Shown here: positions 1 to 11,956 of the stretch, piece by piece
Layout: each line of letters opens with the position of its first letter
How positions within the stretch are numbered: position 1 is the stretch's first letter
Assembly: GCF_019059575.1 (NCBI RefSeq)
Contig: NW_024881869.1
Location: 530,854-594,853, forward strand
Direction: 5' to 3'
DNA length: 64,000 nucleotides
Source: Amphibalanus amphitrite
Taxonomy: Eukaryota > Arthropoda > Thecostraca > Balanomorpha > Balanidae
The notes under the pieces: model-generated
Database searches by the model: none
What the model saw: the letters and a program-made list of their open reading frames with translations, nothing else
Told to the model about the DNA's origin: nothing
Position numbers and translations under genes: made by a program

Positions 1-784
1 AGCATTGTATCTGCTGGCCTTGTAGACTAGCACTTGTCTGTCGAAGCATCACATTCGTCAATATCCGTTGGAGCTTCGCGGACATGCCGGACTTTATTCT
101 TTGTTCGTTTTTTTCAGGGCTCCACACAAAACATTTTCCGGTGTGATTCTGTTTCAGAGGTATGACGTTTTTACTACATTCGTGGCTATTGTTGCTCTGT
201 GTCACAAGATATCGAACATTCCTCGCTATAAATTCCAGTCATGTCTAGCTGATTCAGCAGTCATCCAGTTCTTTGATATTCTGGACATTTTTCTGTATGT
301 AAGTACGTTGTGGTTATCAGTTCGATGCCTGGGGAGGCGCACTCTGGAAAAATAATAGTTGAACTAGGGTCAATTCAACAAGACACAACCGAAGGTGACT
401 TCCGATGGTCAAATGGCCGTTGACGCTACAAGAACGACAATGGGTAAGCGGCGCGTAGAAGGTCGTCAAATAAATTGAATAGACCTAATACTGAAATCAA
501 TGTTTAGGTCAGGTCAACGGTAAGGCTGCCAGAGGTCATCAAATGTCAAGTTTTCCAATATTGCCGTTATTACGCAGATTAGCTCATGCTCGTGAACTAA
601 TAGAGCAAAAAGCATTCGGTAGCTGTTCAAGTGCTCTTTGGCAGTTTTGCTGAATGGTAGAAAACCGGTGTCTAGAGTGGGAATGCCGTTCATATAGACG
701 TATATGTGGGGAACAAAGTTTTCTGAAATTACTTTAGATTGAGAACGCAAAGCATTCTGTTAGACGTATCGATTGAAGTGCAGT
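1..784. other. Non-coding stretch, no gene seen
   Basis: No open frame here resembles a known protein and no splice-bounded exon is convincing. The base composition is ordinary and no terminal repeats were found. It lies upstream of a TTAA-flanked element and of the BTB gene. Confidence 0.4.
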
Positions 785-1721
785 TTAACCCGCGAGTTGC
801 TGGGGGGGGGGAGGGGGGCGTTAAACGCCCCCACCTTTTTCGCCGGGCCATAGCATAAAAACGGCGCGCTGCAGGCGCGCCAAATTTTGGGTACATGTAG
901 GGAATTGATTGAAGTTAATTGTGACAAAGTTTCAAAAAAATCGGTTGGAAAATTTTTGAGATATCGAGGTTTTAGTGACGTCATAATTTCTAAGTTTTCG
1001 ACCAAAAAACGGCATATGTTCAAAAAATCATATAAAATCACAGAATAGACATACATACATGCCGTAAATGCCATTAGACTGCCAATACCATGAACAATCA
1101 AATGGCTATCTTCGATTATTGATTATCGTTCCGCATTTTCCAAAATCTTGAACTGAATCTTTGCAATTTCTCGTGACTATTTCACGACCATGATACATGC
1201 ATTTCTTAAATTGAACTTTTTGAGCCAAACACGTACACATATGATAAAATGAATGTCACCATCGTGTTCTACGCCCCAAATTACCCATAAAACATGTGTC
1301 ACAGGCTGCGAATATCAGTTTTGATTTTCGGGGATATGTGCCTACCCGGTTGACCTGACCTTGACCCTGACCTATGCTTGACTGACCCCTACATGTAGCG
1401 GACACTCTTGTAGGCTTTATATGATGGATTGTGCACCATTTTGACAGAGTTTGTGACGAGAGGCGTCCATTGCGAAGTCCTGAAGTCTATGCTACTGAAA
1501 GCCCGATTTCAGGTGTTTGACCTGACCTTGACCCGACCTGTGACCTCAACATTCAACTTTAAAGTATTCATCTGAAGCGTCTCGTTGCGCTCTTTCGTTT
1601 GCCGCCTCGTGCGTTTCGCTGCGCCTATTAGTTCTCGAGTTATCGGCTGGGGGCGTTTAACGCCCCCCCCCCCCCCCAGCAAACGGTGGGTGGCGAAATA
1701 CCCCAGCAACTGCCGGGTTAA
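785..1721. mobile_element. TTAA-flanked non-autonomous DNA transposon, copy A1
   Basis: The segment is bracketed by TTAA at 785-788 and 1718-1721. The ends are inverted repeats: the left reads TTAACCCGCGAGTTGCTGGG and the right, reverse-complemented, reads TTAACCCGGCAGTTGCTGGG, so they differ at two bases. Subterminal palindromes of the type GGGGCGTTTAACGCCCC occur near both ends (about 812-832 and 1650-1668), next to long G or C runs. The interior holds several TGACCT/TGACCC motifs and no transposase. A TTAA target with ends starting CCC fits the piggyBac superfamily; the assignment is inference. Copies A2 and A3 have the same architecture but largely different interiors. Confidence 0.65.
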
Positions 1722-2483
1722 CCTTAAAAAGCCATCCGTTTATTCGGAGGCTGGTGGGCGCTCTCAGAAACGGGCATTTTTCGTATCAGCAAATTTAACA
1801 TAACGTTGTTTATCAAATGCGATGTTTGTAATTATGAGCGTGCAATAATCTCTGCAATTCCGACTGTGCCTCCTGTTCACGCCTCTGCTCCGGAAGCGAG
1901 CCGTTAAGCCGTTAGCGGCTGGTCGACAGTGGTGTCCTGCCCCGCTCCCAGCCCTATACGTCCGCTGTTCGACCGATAGATCGCGCGTACCGCCGGCAAC
2001 TAATCCGGGCTTTGATATCATCCTGCCGCTATTGATTCCACATTAATATATTGAAAGGAGTCGGTCGGCCCCGCAACGCGCGGTCAAAACCATGAATAAT
2101 TTCGCAGGAAACCTACGTGGCTATGAATGTTTTACGATATGGCCTATAAACATGTAAATTGCCGGTCGGTCTGGTGTGCTTTTCGCCGCGGCTTTAACGA
2201 TTCGGCTGGCCGGCCCCGAACAGGCTGGCTAGGACGCTGCCAGCGCCGCCGCCGTCGCCGCCGCGCTGCCGGATACCGTCAATGCAATCATACTTTATTG
2301 GACAAGTTCTGACGGTATAATCCCAGTGTCAATATCTCACGGCGGCGCCGATTCTATAATATTACCACAGAGGGGCGGCCAGGGCGGGGGGGGGGATATG
2401 GTCGATAGGTGGGCCGCCCACCGCAGCCAGCCGTGCCCGCTGCGTTCAATACCATAGGCTATTTGTTTTCATATTATTTGCAG
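1722..2483. other. Upstream region of the BTB exon, no gene seen
   Basis: This stretch becomes GC-rich toward its right side, with a short GCC-repeat patch near 2240-2270 and a G run near 2387-2397. It may hold promoter or first-intron sequence of the BTB gene. It ends with a T-rich tract leading to a candidate splice acceptor at 2482-2483. No TATA box or initiator could be assigned with confidence. Confidence 0.35.
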
Positions 2484-2854
2484 ATGCTGGCGGGCGCCCG
2501 GTCGTCGCCCGCCAGCGACGGGCGCTATCGCTGGAACCCGGCGCAAAAAGTTTGTAGGCTTTCGCGCGGATGTGTTTTTGTGCTGACAGATGCGACGAAC
2601 GCCGGTTTCGCGAAGGACGAAGATCGATTATATGTGATTCGGGGAGCCGGTGCCGCCACAGGTCACGGCGTTATGAGCTCTCGGTCTCGGGCCGGGCCGC
2701 GCTCCGGCGGCCGGCTAGCCTCGACGCCATCTGGTGCCGGCCGGTGGCGCGCGCTCAGTCGCTGATCGGCACGCGAGCGGAGAGGGTCCGTAGCGCTGCC
2801 GGCCGCCCCCGCCCGACCGGCGCGTGAGCCCCCGGAACAGCGCTGCTGGCTGCC
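2484..2854 (+). other. Probable 5'UTR part of the BTB exon, with an upstream ORF
   Basis: A good acceptor (TTTTCATATTATTTGCAG) ends at 2483, so the exon probably starts at 2484. The first bases after it are ATG, opening a frame that terminates at 2763-2765 without reaching the BTB start. This makes an upstream ORF of 94 codons if the splice is used. The segment is GC-rich. An alternative is that transcription starts inside this GC-rich stretch and the acceptor is chance. Confidence 0.4.
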
Positions 2855-3436
2855 ATGGCGTCGGCACCACAGCACTACTGCCTGCGCTGGAACAACTACC
2901 AGTCGAACCTGACGTCCGTCTTCGACCAGCTCCTGCAGAGCGAATCGTTTGTGGACGTGACGCTAGCCGTGGACGGCCGCTCGCTGAAGGCCCACAAGGT
3001 GATCCTGAGCGCGTGCTCCCCCTACTTCCAGACACTGCTGCACGACAACCCGTGCCAGCATCCGATCGTCATCCTCAAGGATGTGACGTACGCCGACATG
3101 CACGCGGTGGTGCAGTTCATGTACAAGGGGGAGATCAGCGTTGCCGAACAGCAGCTCTCCAGCCTCCTGAAGGTTGCTGAGGCGCTCAAGATCCGCGGCC
3201 TGGCTGACGTGCCTGAAGGCGGCGGGTTGAGCCGAGCCAGCCCAGAGGCGGCACCCTCGCCAGCGGCCGATTCGAGCTCCCCGCGCGGCCTGGCCACCCC
3301 GGAGCTGATCGAGAGTTGTGTGGATGTGGCGGCACTGTCTCCGGCATCGGGGGCAGCGAGTCCACTGGTCAGCAGGTCACAGGACTCGACAGAAATCCGG
3401 CCGGCCATCGCCGAGATGATTAAAGACGAGGAACGG
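2855..3436 (+). CDS. TTK-type BTB/POZ transcription-factor protein, N-terminal exon
   Basis: The exon encodes 194 residues. A BTB/POZ domain spans about residues 7-118. It starts with the signature YCLRWNNYQ and contains FVDVTLA (32-38), LKAHKVILSACSPYF (44-58), HPIVILKDV (69-77), FMYKGE (88-93) and LKIRGLADV (111-119). These are the hallmarks of the arthropod TTK group (tramtrack, bric-a-brac, lola, broad, pipsqueak). Such domains mediate homo- and heterodimerisation of nuclear transcription regulators; the DNA-binding part is usually encoded by later exons, often by alternative splicing. Residues 120-194 form a Ser/Pro/Ala-rich linker. The start at 2855 has a favourable context (GCTGCCATGG). 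The reading runs to a consensus donor CGG|GTGAGT at 3437, exactly in phase 0; the frame stays open into the intron to 3616 by chance. The motif mix is nearest to bric-a-brac or tramtrack, but the paralogue cannot be fixed from the BTB alone. Confidence 0.9.
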
Positions 3437-5131
3437 GTGAGTACCTTCTGTTGGTTTCTGTCTTTGTGGAAGGGCCGGGGGCTGGATGGGAGTGGCTCAC
3501 TACTGAGAGGGTATTTGCAAGATTGGACTTTGTCCCGCTATAGTGAGGCGGATTCTGTACCTTTGGTCGATCGTGGCGGGGTATCGCGGCAGGTTGGCTT
3601 AGCGCTGTCTGGTTAAGGTTCGCTCCTGGTTTGCTGCCTTTGGGACAGGAGTGATCCACGCTGATCTACTCCGCACCAGCCCCGTGAGTGGGTGCGCCCC
3701 CTCCCGCCCACCAGGACTGACTCCCTGAAAGAGTGACTGCGTTTCTCGTGGCAGCCGCATAGCGTGTGTGCCGCAGATACGTCGCTTGGCTTCAACCGTT
3801 CAAGGTTTATGAGTTTATGGCAGGGTTTCTATCATTACTAACACCTGTGGATTGAGGATAAAACCAGATAAAACTGTAGACAGACGGTGCAGAGTTCGCC
3901 AGACACACCGGATGATCTAGTTGTCCGGCTATGGAGGCGGATTGCCGGTTCCCAGGCGATTGTCTGGCTGGCTGCAGCAGCTCGCCTGCTGGGAGGATGG
4001 TTGTCCCCCTCGGGAGGGATGGTGGGTGCTCTCGTGCCGTCCATCGCGGCGGAGACGGAGCACGTTCCACTTTCATTTCATATGGATATCATGGAATGCC
4101 TTTGTGGGTAATAACAGCTCATTACTCATGTATGGATGGCTGACGTCTGTCGATTGATGCTGTTTGGAAGAAAATTATAGGTATATGTGTATTGATGTGT
4201 GCTACGTAATAGTCATACGCCTTTGTATGGTCTTCTCTTCTAAATCCAAAATTATATTTTATGTTATTTATTATCTTCACATCGAATGTCGCAGTTAGCA
4301 AGCGATGTCAGTTACATTCAATGTTAATGGTATAGAGAAAGTTCCTTGTTATAATGCGATATTGGTTTGAGCAATGAATTAAAGTTATAGCGGCTCAAAG
4401 CCTGTGAACTTCGCAGCAACGCTCTTGCTTTCCTAAGCAAGTAAAATGTAAACCATAGTTCATCAAGCGAAGCATCGACCTGCCTAAACCAAGGACGAGG
4501 AATATTTGGATAGAGTGAGTCATTATTTTTTCTGTGTGCCTAGGACCAAGATGGTGAATTGGAACGGAGCTTTCAAACAAAATACTGAATGTTTTTGCTT
4601 CTGAGTGCGTAGTCCGGGATCTCGAAATGTTTTGAAAACAGACTATGCAAGTTGATTGACTGCATGTATCATTTGAATAATTCCTTGGAAATATAATGAT
4701 AGAATAGAAATGTGAATTAACTAAACGATTTCTTTGGGAATTAATGTCTTTCTAATCTTTTTTAAGTAAGCAGGAGCAAAAATTCTCGTCTATCAACAGC
4801 GCACCAGTGAAAATGCACTGCAGTTATTTGAACCTCAAGTTATATTTGTTTCATTTACTATCTCTTTTTCCGTAGTGGCAAAATGGCGTCATACATGTTC
4901 GTTACATTCCCATGCCTTTTGAACAGGTATGCTGTGTTACAATGACGCCGTTCACGTAATGTGTTTGAGGTGGTTGATATCATCTTTAAGCCGCAAACTC
5001 CAAAATCCATGCAGGTGCAATGTGTAATATGTAGTGTGAAAATGGTTAATAATGATATTAAATTGTAAATTAATGGTTGTAGAAATGTAAAATAATGAGT
5101 TTCTTTAACATCAAATAATTTGCAATGCATA
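3437..5131. other. Intronic stretch without gene
   Basis: GC-rich near the exon and AT-rich after about 4150. No inverted-repeat element or conserved frame was found. Confidence 0.4.
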
Positions 5132-6368
5132 GGGGAGAGTGGGGTAATTTGGCCGCTTTTTTTTAGAAAACGATGTAACTTAAAATTAACGACACATTTC
5201 TGCATTTTCTCAACGCTGGCAGGTGTCGCATTCATTTTACTTTACTGGACAGTGAACTTGAAATGATAGAGTAATTACTTATATTGAAATTGTGACGTAT
5301 TACAAAGGTCTGCAAGGCGGCCAAATTGCCCCACTAGCAGGGTTATTTGGCCGGGGGTGTGGGGCAATTTGGCCGGTGTTAGTTTACGGTCGGGATTTTC
5401 TGTTATATTGCGAGTTAGCTTCAGATTCAGCAATGACGTGTGTCCTATGACGCATTTACCACATTTTGGAGGTTGACTCATGGGGTCACAGGGGTCAAAA
5501 TAGCCAAATTAGCGGCTCTAGATGCGTAGACAGTTTTTTTACGAATAACTTTTGAAGTAATCAAGCTAGGCCAAAACTTCGAGTACCATCGTAATTCTCT
5601 CGTCATTCCGCATCGAAACATATATGTGTTGACCTCGAGAAGTTAAGGTCAAAGGTTGACCTCAAGTCACGTTACCTCAGATCGCTTGACCTCAAGGTCA
5701 CGTGAGTTCAAGGTCATCATGCATATCATTCGATGCGCCTTGGCGAGCTGAACAGAATGAGACCATTTGTGCGGCTGTACCATTTTTATGTAAGGATTTA
5801 TTAGCAAAAAACGTTTGGTAACCTTTGATGACGTCACATGCTCTTACAGTCGACCAATCGGAAGTAAGTCATCAAAGTAGTCAAAGTTGGTCATGAATCA
5901 TGTCATTTATGGTACAATTGACCATGAAAACTCGGCCGTCCCAGCATAGTGACCATGAGCGCACCGGCCAAGTTGCCCCGCTAGTCCCGGCCAAATTACC
6001 CCATATTGCCATTCTGAAAATTTTTGTGTATAAAGTCATCACGGCTATACGGAATTAGATGAAATTGCTCTTGGAACCGCTGAATACCCCCAAGAATGGC
6101 GCTATAATGTCTGAATTCGTTTTTAGCCCAAATACTACATGTTATACAACTTTGTAAACAGAAGTAAAAGTTACCATTTTCTAATTAAATTAACGTTTTA
6201 TTAATTTTTAATAAAACTACGAGGGGCAAAGTTTTGACATTTGTCCTCCAGTTATTTCTACCCATGACAAATGAATAGAGACTAGAGTTATTTCACTCAC
6301 TTTTATTAGACACCGTACAGGTGGGGGCGGCCAATTTACACCACCGGCCAAATTACCCCACTCTCCCC
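5132..6368. mobile_element. TA-flanked non-autonomous DNA transposon with 24-bp inverted ends
   Basis: Perfect 24-bp inverted repeats occupy 5132-5155 and 6345-6368; the left begins GGGGAGAGTGGGGTAATTTG. Both are bordered by TA (5130-5131 and 6369-6370), suggesting a TA target duplication. Variants of the terminal motif (AATTTGGCCG, and CCCC-ACTAG or GCTAG words) recur subterminally near 5320-5380 and 5960-6003, again inverted. The interior has AAGGTCA motifs near 5640-5720 and no transposase frame. The superfamily is not certain; TA targets occur in Tc1/mariner-like and some other groups. Confidence 0.7.
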
Positions 6369-6370
6369 TA

Positions 6371-9300
6371 CACACTTGCAGTCACCCGCCATCCTTATTT
6401 TGGAGCGTAGTTAATATGTGTGCAAAATGAATCAGCTAAGTTGAAGTAGATTACACAAAAAAATGATTTACGGCACAACTGTTAAGCGTTAATTTGTCCC
6501 TTGGCTTTGTTGCAATGGCAAGTCGCTTATTGATGTTTATCGTTGCAATATGTAAGTAAATGTTACAAACGGTTCTACACATTTCTTACCGATTTTCAGT
6601 ATCTTATTATTTCAAGTCGCATGAAACTTATGAAGAACTTATATGACACGCATATTGCAGAATGGGTTTTGAATCTGTAATATGCTATCTTGCAAGGTAA
6701 ATTAGTAAAAATTATTGCTTGATGTCGAGTCGTCAGCCATGAGCCAATTGTCAAAATAGCGTGCTCTACGAACCCGATAAGACGGCGAGGAGATGTATTT
6801 ACCGATACTGATATTGCTAAAAGCTTTGATCTCTGAGATTCGGCATGCGTTCCTCTAAAACGTCTAATGATACTTGCTGGAGGTTAAAGTTCAAGTGCAT
6901 TTACAGCAGTGCGGGACCACTATCTTCTGAAATATACCTATTTGATATGTATTGCCGTATTTTTCGGCATGTTATTGGAAAAGCAACTGCACACTACAGT
7001 TGTTGAACAATGGACATGCTTCAGTCATGGTTTTACCTTGCAATAATGTCAAACTGACTCACAAGGGGGCAGCGAATGCCTAAACGAACATTAGTCTTTC
7101 GGTCAATTTGCCGTTTGTGATGTGCTGGCTTTTTCGTTAATTGCTGCTCAAACTCGTGGAGTCATCAGCTGGTAAACATGTGTCCCGTTTTACGTCACCC
7201 TAATAGATTTGCAACGTTTTCTGGCCGTTTCTATTTCCCAGTGTCCGATGTTTTGTTCGGGCATCCGCCACTCTGTTCAGGAATTCGGCAGGTGCATGGA
7301 CCCCACTACGTGACCGAGTGCACAGTGGTCTTCATTACAATATATCTGATCCATCGGCGGCCATAAATTCCGTTTCGGTCGTCGCCGGGCAGATTTCAGC
7401 GCCGTGCACGGCACTGTTGCAGCCTATCCCAAGTGAGGACGACGAGCGGCGAGCTACCCGCCGGCCAGCCATCTCACGCCCGTTATTGGGTGTCGTCCTC
7501 GTGAAGGACAAAGCGACGGACGCCGGCGGGCAGCTGATTAAATTATACCGCCCTGCCACCCGCCTCCTGCCCGCCTCCGACACCGACAGCAAACTGTACT
7601 TTGTGCATTGCAGTGTGCATAGGGGCACCGGCCACCGGCGACTGGGTGAACCGGCCGCCGAGGTATTCACCCCACATTTCTCAGAATAAACATTTTTCAG
7701 GCCTCAGGGATCCCCCGCTCGAGGGGGCTGGTTTCGACCAAACGGTCCATGCAATACCTATCAATGCATTTTCCCTGTACGGTGTTGCAATGGAGTATGA
7801 GAAGGAGCTTTTGCACAAGTATGTTTGGTGTCCTTGTGCCCCAACGAAGTGTCAAAATTGTTGAACTTGTTTGGTATCGTTAAGCAAATACCCTACATGG
7901 GGCAACATGCCATTGTCTGTGCGCACATTCCGTGAAAATGCCCATGAAATGGAAACATTCTTCGCACAGACACCCTTTCACTGTTTCCAACACAAAGAGG
8001 CTTTAGCCGCCAGATGGCAACCCATTCCTTCACGGCCGAAACCAAACGACAAGTCTTGTTATACGAGGACAACAATTCGTTAGCGAGGGGCGGAGCATGA
8101 TAATGTCATGTTATTCAGAAAAGCTACATGCACAACATATGCATATGAATAGATGGACGAGCAAATAAATGCATACCAATAGAGTTCGTGTGCTGAGAAA
8201 GGTCCAGCTGTTGAACAGAGTGGCTACACGCTTTGTCAATGTTTGTCACCTGAATGGCGGGGTAGGGGCGGCTTGTGCAACTACACAGGTCATTGTGGGT
8301 ACACAGGGGTGCTAAAGGAGACTGGGAGTCAGAGGCGGAGCTTGCTATTCGAGTGCAGGACTTTGTTGCTTGTCAAATTATTTTTTTCGCATTGAGGTGG
8401 TTTTGCAATGTCTTTGTAATGCAAGATATTATACCTGGTATGATGGGAATCGATTTAGTGTAGCATGTTATTCAATCTGACAATCGGACATTGTAGCTTT
8501 GACGACTTTCTACCCCACCAACTTCCCTGGAAAAGCTCCACCCATGCTGGGAGTCTACACAGGGTACAAAGTCTTTGGGACTAAAGATGTCGGACTGGAG
8601 GGTAAAAGACGCCATCCAATGCAACCGATTGGCTGAAGCACCGAGCAAGGATCAGAAGTGGCGGCAAGTGCACCTTTCTTCTGGCACTCTCCCGGACCCC
8701 ACTCAGGCTTCGCGTTGTCTGATCAGTGATCATATCTTTAGCCGCAGCGCTGGATGGCACACCGCACCATTTCCGGTATTTGGGTGATTCACCACAGGTT
8801 ATTACGCTGTGATATTGACGCATAGGTACGCCCTTCATACCACGCAAACCCAGACAGTGGTGAGGAGAGACGTGTCGCTAGATAAGAATACCCTATTCAG
8901 TGCATTGTCTGTAACATATACACACGTATGCGTCAATGCCTACCTACCTGTGTGGTGACTGGCGATCCTTTATTGTTGACTCCGTCTCATTTCGATAGGG
9001 CGTTTGGTGAGAAGGTAGGGGTGAAACTGGAACCAGAAGGGAGGAATTTGCTGAGGGATGTCGGCGGCGGGGTTAAGGGTAGGTATTGAGAAACGTCATA
9101 TCCCGGCGATGTGACCCTTTCGACCATGTGAATGATTGTGTTTATATACGGGAGTGAGGGTTGAAATGGTCAGATATAGGGTATGGTGGGACGGGGCGGA
9201 AACTGGCAGTGGGACAAGGTGCAGGGTTGCACGGGACGGGGCAGGGACTGACAGTGGGGCAGGGTGATGGGTGCGGTGGGACGGAGCGGACATCATCAGT

Positions 9301-10178
9301 GGGACACGATGATGGGACGGGACGGGACGGGTTGGAGTGGAACGGGGCGGGATGGGGTTGGACGGGTGGGGGCGGGACGGGCTGCAGATGGGGCGGGATC
9401 TGAGGACGGGGCTGCTGCACGGCTACCGGCCAGGTGTCTGCAGGACCGGAGCAAAGCCGGCACTTCCTGGGATTTGTCCGACACGCCGGACGTAATGCCG
9501 GACACCACAGGGATTGTGGCTCTCTGTCTGCCGGCAACCGAAACCCTCGCTAGCGCGAATGGCACCACACTACGCTGATATAGAAAAGATTGCTGTAAAA
9601 GAAGATGACTGCGATGTCATTTTGCAGTCATCTGTTACGTGGAAACCCTTTTTCACTAATATATTTGCTTTAATTAAACATTTCTTAGTTGAAATAAATT
9701 GACTTATGTGACATTACATTATTTTATGTTTTAGGTAACTTAATGCATAGGTCGTAGGGCCCATTATAAGCATGCTCTCTTATCATGTTTAACTTGGGCT
9801 GATTACTCTCTTCGCAGTACTCATTATCAGTGCCGTTCCCAGAGAATTCTGTGCTTGGTATGATTAGGTCCGAGACACCCCTTCTGCTCGCATTATGTTA
9901 CGCTACTTTTATTTATGTAATTTGCACATCCGCGTAAGATGTTTTTGCCGCTCAGTATGCGGAATAATATGAGTAATTTTGTAATGTAAGTAATTAGCTC
10001 ATTAACTCTTATTAAGAAAGCGTGTTTCTTGTTAAATATAGGCGTAAGCGTTGGTTTGATTAGGAGATAGCTTATCGCCCTGCGGTGGAAGCCTGCTCGC
10101 CGAGCCATTAGGCCTTTGCCGCAAATGTCAAAGCATTTCAGCTCTGCACGCCCCGGCCAAAGCGTGTGTTATATATCA
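6371..10178. other. Intronic stretch, mainly unique sequence plus one minisatellite
   Basis: No protein-like frame was recognised. The only structured part is the G-rich minisatellite at 9160-9405, listed separately. Open frames near 7318-7689 are unmatched to any family I know and have no exon-like borders. Confidence 0.4.
9160..9405. repeat. G-rich minisatellite (GGGACGGGGC-like units)
   Basis: Degenerate units of about 10-15 bases built on GGGACGGG and GTGGGGCAGGG repeat through the segment, purine-rich on the plus strand. Frames in both directions stay open because of the bias, so open reading frames here are not evidence of genes. Confidence 0.7.
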
Positions 10179-10422
10179 GAGACCAGTTTCACCAACGGAA
10201 AAATCGCCGGATGCGGGTATGTTTATTCCTAGAAGTCACCACAAGTTTCACCAGTCACGTCTAAAAACAGCTGCTGATGTGAAAAATATCACTCAGGTGG
10301 GCTGATATTTTTCTCACATGCTATTATTATTATTTTTTTTTTTGAACGTGTTTGGTGAATCCCTTGAGTGAGAAAGCAGCATAACCGCAGCCAGCAATTT
10401 TTCTGTTGATAGAACTGGTCTC
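10179..10422. mobile_element. Foldback MITE, family C copy 1
   Basis: The ends are inverted repeats of roughly 43 bp with several mismatches, outermost bases GAGACCAGTT, and an inner block containing AAAAATCGCCGG. A second inverted pair near the centre (GTGAAAAATATCA against TGATATTTTTCTCAC) makes the whole unit fold back on itself. A related copy lies at about 54329-54570. No coding capacity and no clear target duplication. Confidence 0.55.
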
Positions 10423-11904
10423 ATGTTAAAAAATACAATAGTCCCAGAGACTCTTCAGACTGGTCTGTATCGGAGGAAGTGTTTTAATGTCGCCATATCC
10501 GAGCACGTTCTGAGGGGCTGCTGAGGCATGTGACGTTCTCCGACCGTCAGTCTACTCTGAGAACAATGACCCGTGACCCCAATGACCCGGTCGGCGTGAC
10601 CTCTGTGACCCGGTGTACCCGGCTGACCTGTCCGCGGCACAAACAATGGCGCCCGGTCACCCGATGCCTCTGTTGGTTTGTAAACCGGCGCCATGGACCC
10701 GATTCATTGTTTGATGCCGAAGGCGGCGGCACAAAAGTGGAGTAAGGTCGACGGGTGGGGCTGCTGCTTTAGAAGGGGTACTTTCTTGGCTGCTTTCTTC
10801 GTTTTATGTATCCATAGATAATGGACCCTGATGAAGCTTTTACTGTTACAAGTTAGCTTTACAAGTTAGTCTGCTGAAATAGTTTTATTTTTACAAATGA
10901 CAAAAAGTCCTGGATGATTTGGATACGTTTTGGTTTTGTTTCCACGAAAGTAAATCATTCTGATGGAAATATTGACTGCTATTGATAAATAGCATTGCTA
11001 TTTTTATCCTCATTAATCACATCACACAACTGTTTGCATTTAAAACCAATTTTGCGCTCCGATAACCTTCGTCCTGGCCAGGTCGTGAGCCAAGCATTAT
11101 AACGTATTTACTTACGCAAACACTAAACTGGTTATCGGCCGAAGCAAACGGATAGAAGTGAACGGTTACATTTGTTTAAAAGAAAAACCTATATGTCTGA
11201 TAATAGTGGGCTCTGGCTCGAGCTGGGATGTTGGTGATGATGCCGTCCAGAAGGAGCAAGCAGGCCCATGTCACTCCACTTTTGATGACATCATAAGGGG
11301 GCCTCAGGACAATTAATGGCGCGGTGCGCCACAATCGCTCCCAAGCTACTTGCCAACAGCTGCCATTTTTTAAAATATGTTTTTGAAATAAAGTTTCAAG
11401 TAATGAAAATATTGTAATACAGTTGTAACTTAAATCTATACCATATCCAAAAACTTACTGAAAAATGATTTATCCATAGTAAAAATATGAGCTCGATGCG
11501 TTTTTACGTTGCTTTCCTGCTGCTGCAGAGGGTTTTTAAATCGTCTATATCTTCAAAACCGGCCATTTCTTAGCATATTGCTGCTCTTTTTTGTCGCTGG
11601 AGAATTAGTTGGGCTTTCCATTGACATCAACGGCTGAGCGGTAGGGTATGTGTAGAGTGCCATCAATAATCTTCAAATTAAGTTCGCCATTTTTACGTTG
11701 AAAAGGAATGGAGTACCCCTTGCGAGCATCAGGGGTGACGTCACTCAGGATCTGTCTCTGCTTGGTCGGCGGGGGAGTGACTGTACCTTCTATAGATGGC
11801 CTTGGGAGCAAGGCTGAACGGTATTATATTGATCGATTTCCATATCACTCAGTTTCGTGTGGAGCATCCTAACTAAGAACGCACATCTGGGGTCCATCGT
11901 TGGC
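10423..11904. other. Intronic stretch without gene
   Basis: TGACCC words recur at 10566-10635. The rest is AT-rich unique sequence with no protein-like frame. Confidence 0.35.
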
Positions 11905-11905
11905 A

Positions 11906-11956
11906 CTTCAATTCCGAAGTTCACTCAAGATATTTGCGCGTCTTGAATATTATTGT
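11906..11956 (+). repeat. Left target-site duplication of the LINE (51 bp)
   Basis: These 51 bases are repeated without a difference at 15467-15517. They bracket the LINE insertion and represent the duplicated target. One more A (11905) also matches but may belong to the poly(A) tail of the right copy. Confidence 0.9.

Noticed and set aside
3437..3616. Extension of the BTB frame past the donor to a stop at 3614-3616
   Set aside because: The consensus donor at 3437 and loss of codon character after it indicate intron read-through.
7318..7689. 123-codon frame
   Set aside because: No recognised domain, antisense frame almost as long, and no exon-like borders.
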